Part shown: piece after piece, positions 63,410 to 64,000 of the stretch
How the letters are laid out: each line of letters opens with the position of its first letter
Numbering within the stretch: the stretch's first letter is position 1
Origin: Actinokineospora iranica
GTDB taxonomy: Bacteria; Actinomycetota; Actinomycetes; Mycobacteriales; Pseudonocardiaceae
Length of the DNA stretch: 64,000 nucleotides
Direction of reading: 5' to 3'
Assembly (NCBI RefSeq): GCF_900101685.1
Contig: NZ_FMZZ01000001.1
Coordinates: forward strand, 186,001 to 250,000
Program-made: the position numbers and the translations under genes
Notes under the pieces: model-generated
Told to the model about the DNA's origin: nothing
What the model saw: only the letters and a program-made list of their open reading frames with translations
Database searches by the model: none

Positions 63410-64000
63410 ATGACATCGGGCGAACACGTGCCGCGAGACTCGACCGAGAAAGCGGTGGACGCCGTGCTGGAGACAGGTGCGGACCAACCGGGCGGCCGGG
63501 ACGGCAGGCCTGCCGACGACCCGCACGCTCCGCACCGGAACAACCTGTTCCGCGGCCTGGTCGACCGCGCCGCCGCCGCTGAGGTCTCCCAGGAGCGGAT
63601 GCGCCACCTGCTCGACGCCGTGCTGTCGGTGGCCAGCGACCTGTCGCTGCCCGACGTGCTGCGCCGGATCGTCGCAGCGGGCTGCGAACTCAGCCGCGCC
63701 CGCTACGGCGCGCTCGACACCTTCGGCCAGGACGGCGCCCTCGTGGAGTTCGCCCGCGCGGGCGGCGCGCTGCCCGCGCGGGCCAAGGCCGTCCTCAGCC
63801 TGGTGACCGACCGGCCGCTGCGGCTTCCCGCCCCCGCCGACACCGACTTCTCCGCCCTCGCCGAACTCACCAAGCCCACCAGCACCGGCCCGGCCGACGC
63901 CGACCGCACCGACGCGGCCGCGCGGGCCGAGCCAGGGCGGCCCGAGCCGGGGCGAACCGTGCCGGGGCGGCTCGCGGGGGTCGGCTCGTTTCTCGGCGTG
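63410..64000 (+). CDS. GAF-domain sensor protein, probably a DevS-like histidine kinase (partial)
   Basis: The frame is open from the ATG at 63410 to the window end (197 codons). After a ~50-residue leader it reads RMRHLLDAVLSVASDLSLPD and VLRRIVAAGCELSRARYGAL, the start of a GAF domain as in DevS/DosT-type two-component sensors of actinobacteria, then an Ala/Pro/Arg-rich insert. The kinase part lies outside the window, so the histidine-kinase call is inferred from the GAF similarity. Confidence 0.7.
   Translation, partial: MTSGEHVPRDSTEKAVDAVLETGADQPGGRDGRPADDPHAPHRNNLFRGLVDRAAAAEVSQERMRHLLDAVLSVASDLSLPDVLRRIVAAGCELSRARYGALDTFGQDGALVEFARAGGALPARAKAVLSLVTDRPLRLPAPADTDFSALAELTKPTSTGPADADRTDAAARAEPGRPEPGRTVPGRLAGVGSFLGV

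Overview
The window is very GC-rich, has short or overlapping gene junctions (ATGA and GTGA overlaps) and carries actinobacterial marker genes: a fused FbiC for coenzyme F420, an aerobic-type cobalamin pathway with CobG, a CobIJ fusion and a CobN/ChlID chelatase, EspC/WXG-like secreted proteins, and an actinobacterial-type ctaD. It fits a filamentous actinomycete, probably of the Pseudonocardiales; the sequence alone does not fix the genus. No rRNA or tRNA gene, CRISPR array, intact insertion sequence or prophage was seen.

Layout. 1-3.6 kb: L-rhamnose catabolic operon on the minus strand (mutarotase, isomerase, bifunctional aldolase/dehydrogenase, start of the kinase). 3.8-6.4 kb: YeaQ-type membrane protein, a coupled Lrp/AsnC regulator and NudC, and an XdhC-like protein. 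6.5-10.6 kb: five tightly coupled genes (FabG, MaoC, two acyl-CoA dehydrogenases, TetR) behind a palindromic operator. 10.8-17.9 kb: an accessory stretch with several frame-broken genes and remnants (hexapeptide transferase, beta-propeller-like, Vps62-like, GntR, glycosyltransferase), plus an intact MerR/imine-reductase divergent pair with a perfect 20-bp palindrome, VOC proteins and a pirin.

18-30 kb: fbiC, DoxX and hemerythrin genes, a DapA-like aldolase, then cobN on the minus strand behind a cobalamin riboswitch, facing cobG-cobH-cobIJ on the plus strand. 30-42.8 kb: a metalloprotease carrying an LQRAAGN leader motif reminiscent of proteins linked to extracellular contractile injection systems, an excalibur-domain membrane protein, a three-gene type-VII-like secretion cassette, a broken GIY-YIG gene, a large RecB/RNase H/helicase fusion, a methyltransferase and a polytopic membrane protein. 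42.8-52.6 kb: a lone ctaD, lipoprotein and universal stress protein, nucleoside hydrolase, ankyrin protein, and a SWIM-protein/SNF2-helicase pair.

52.7-63.2 kb: the second half of corrin synthesis and cobalt handling: cobK, cbiD, cobM-cobL, then a second cobalamin riboswitch ahead of chlID-cobO-cobB, and a third ahead of cbtB-cbtA (cobalt import), with a divergent histidine-phosphatase-like gene. The window ends inside a GAF-domain sensor gene. Together the cob genes cover precorrin-2 to adenosylated cobyrinic acid diamide. CobF is replaced by CbiD, and CobS/CobT by ChlID. The nucleotide-loop genes and cobA are not in the window.
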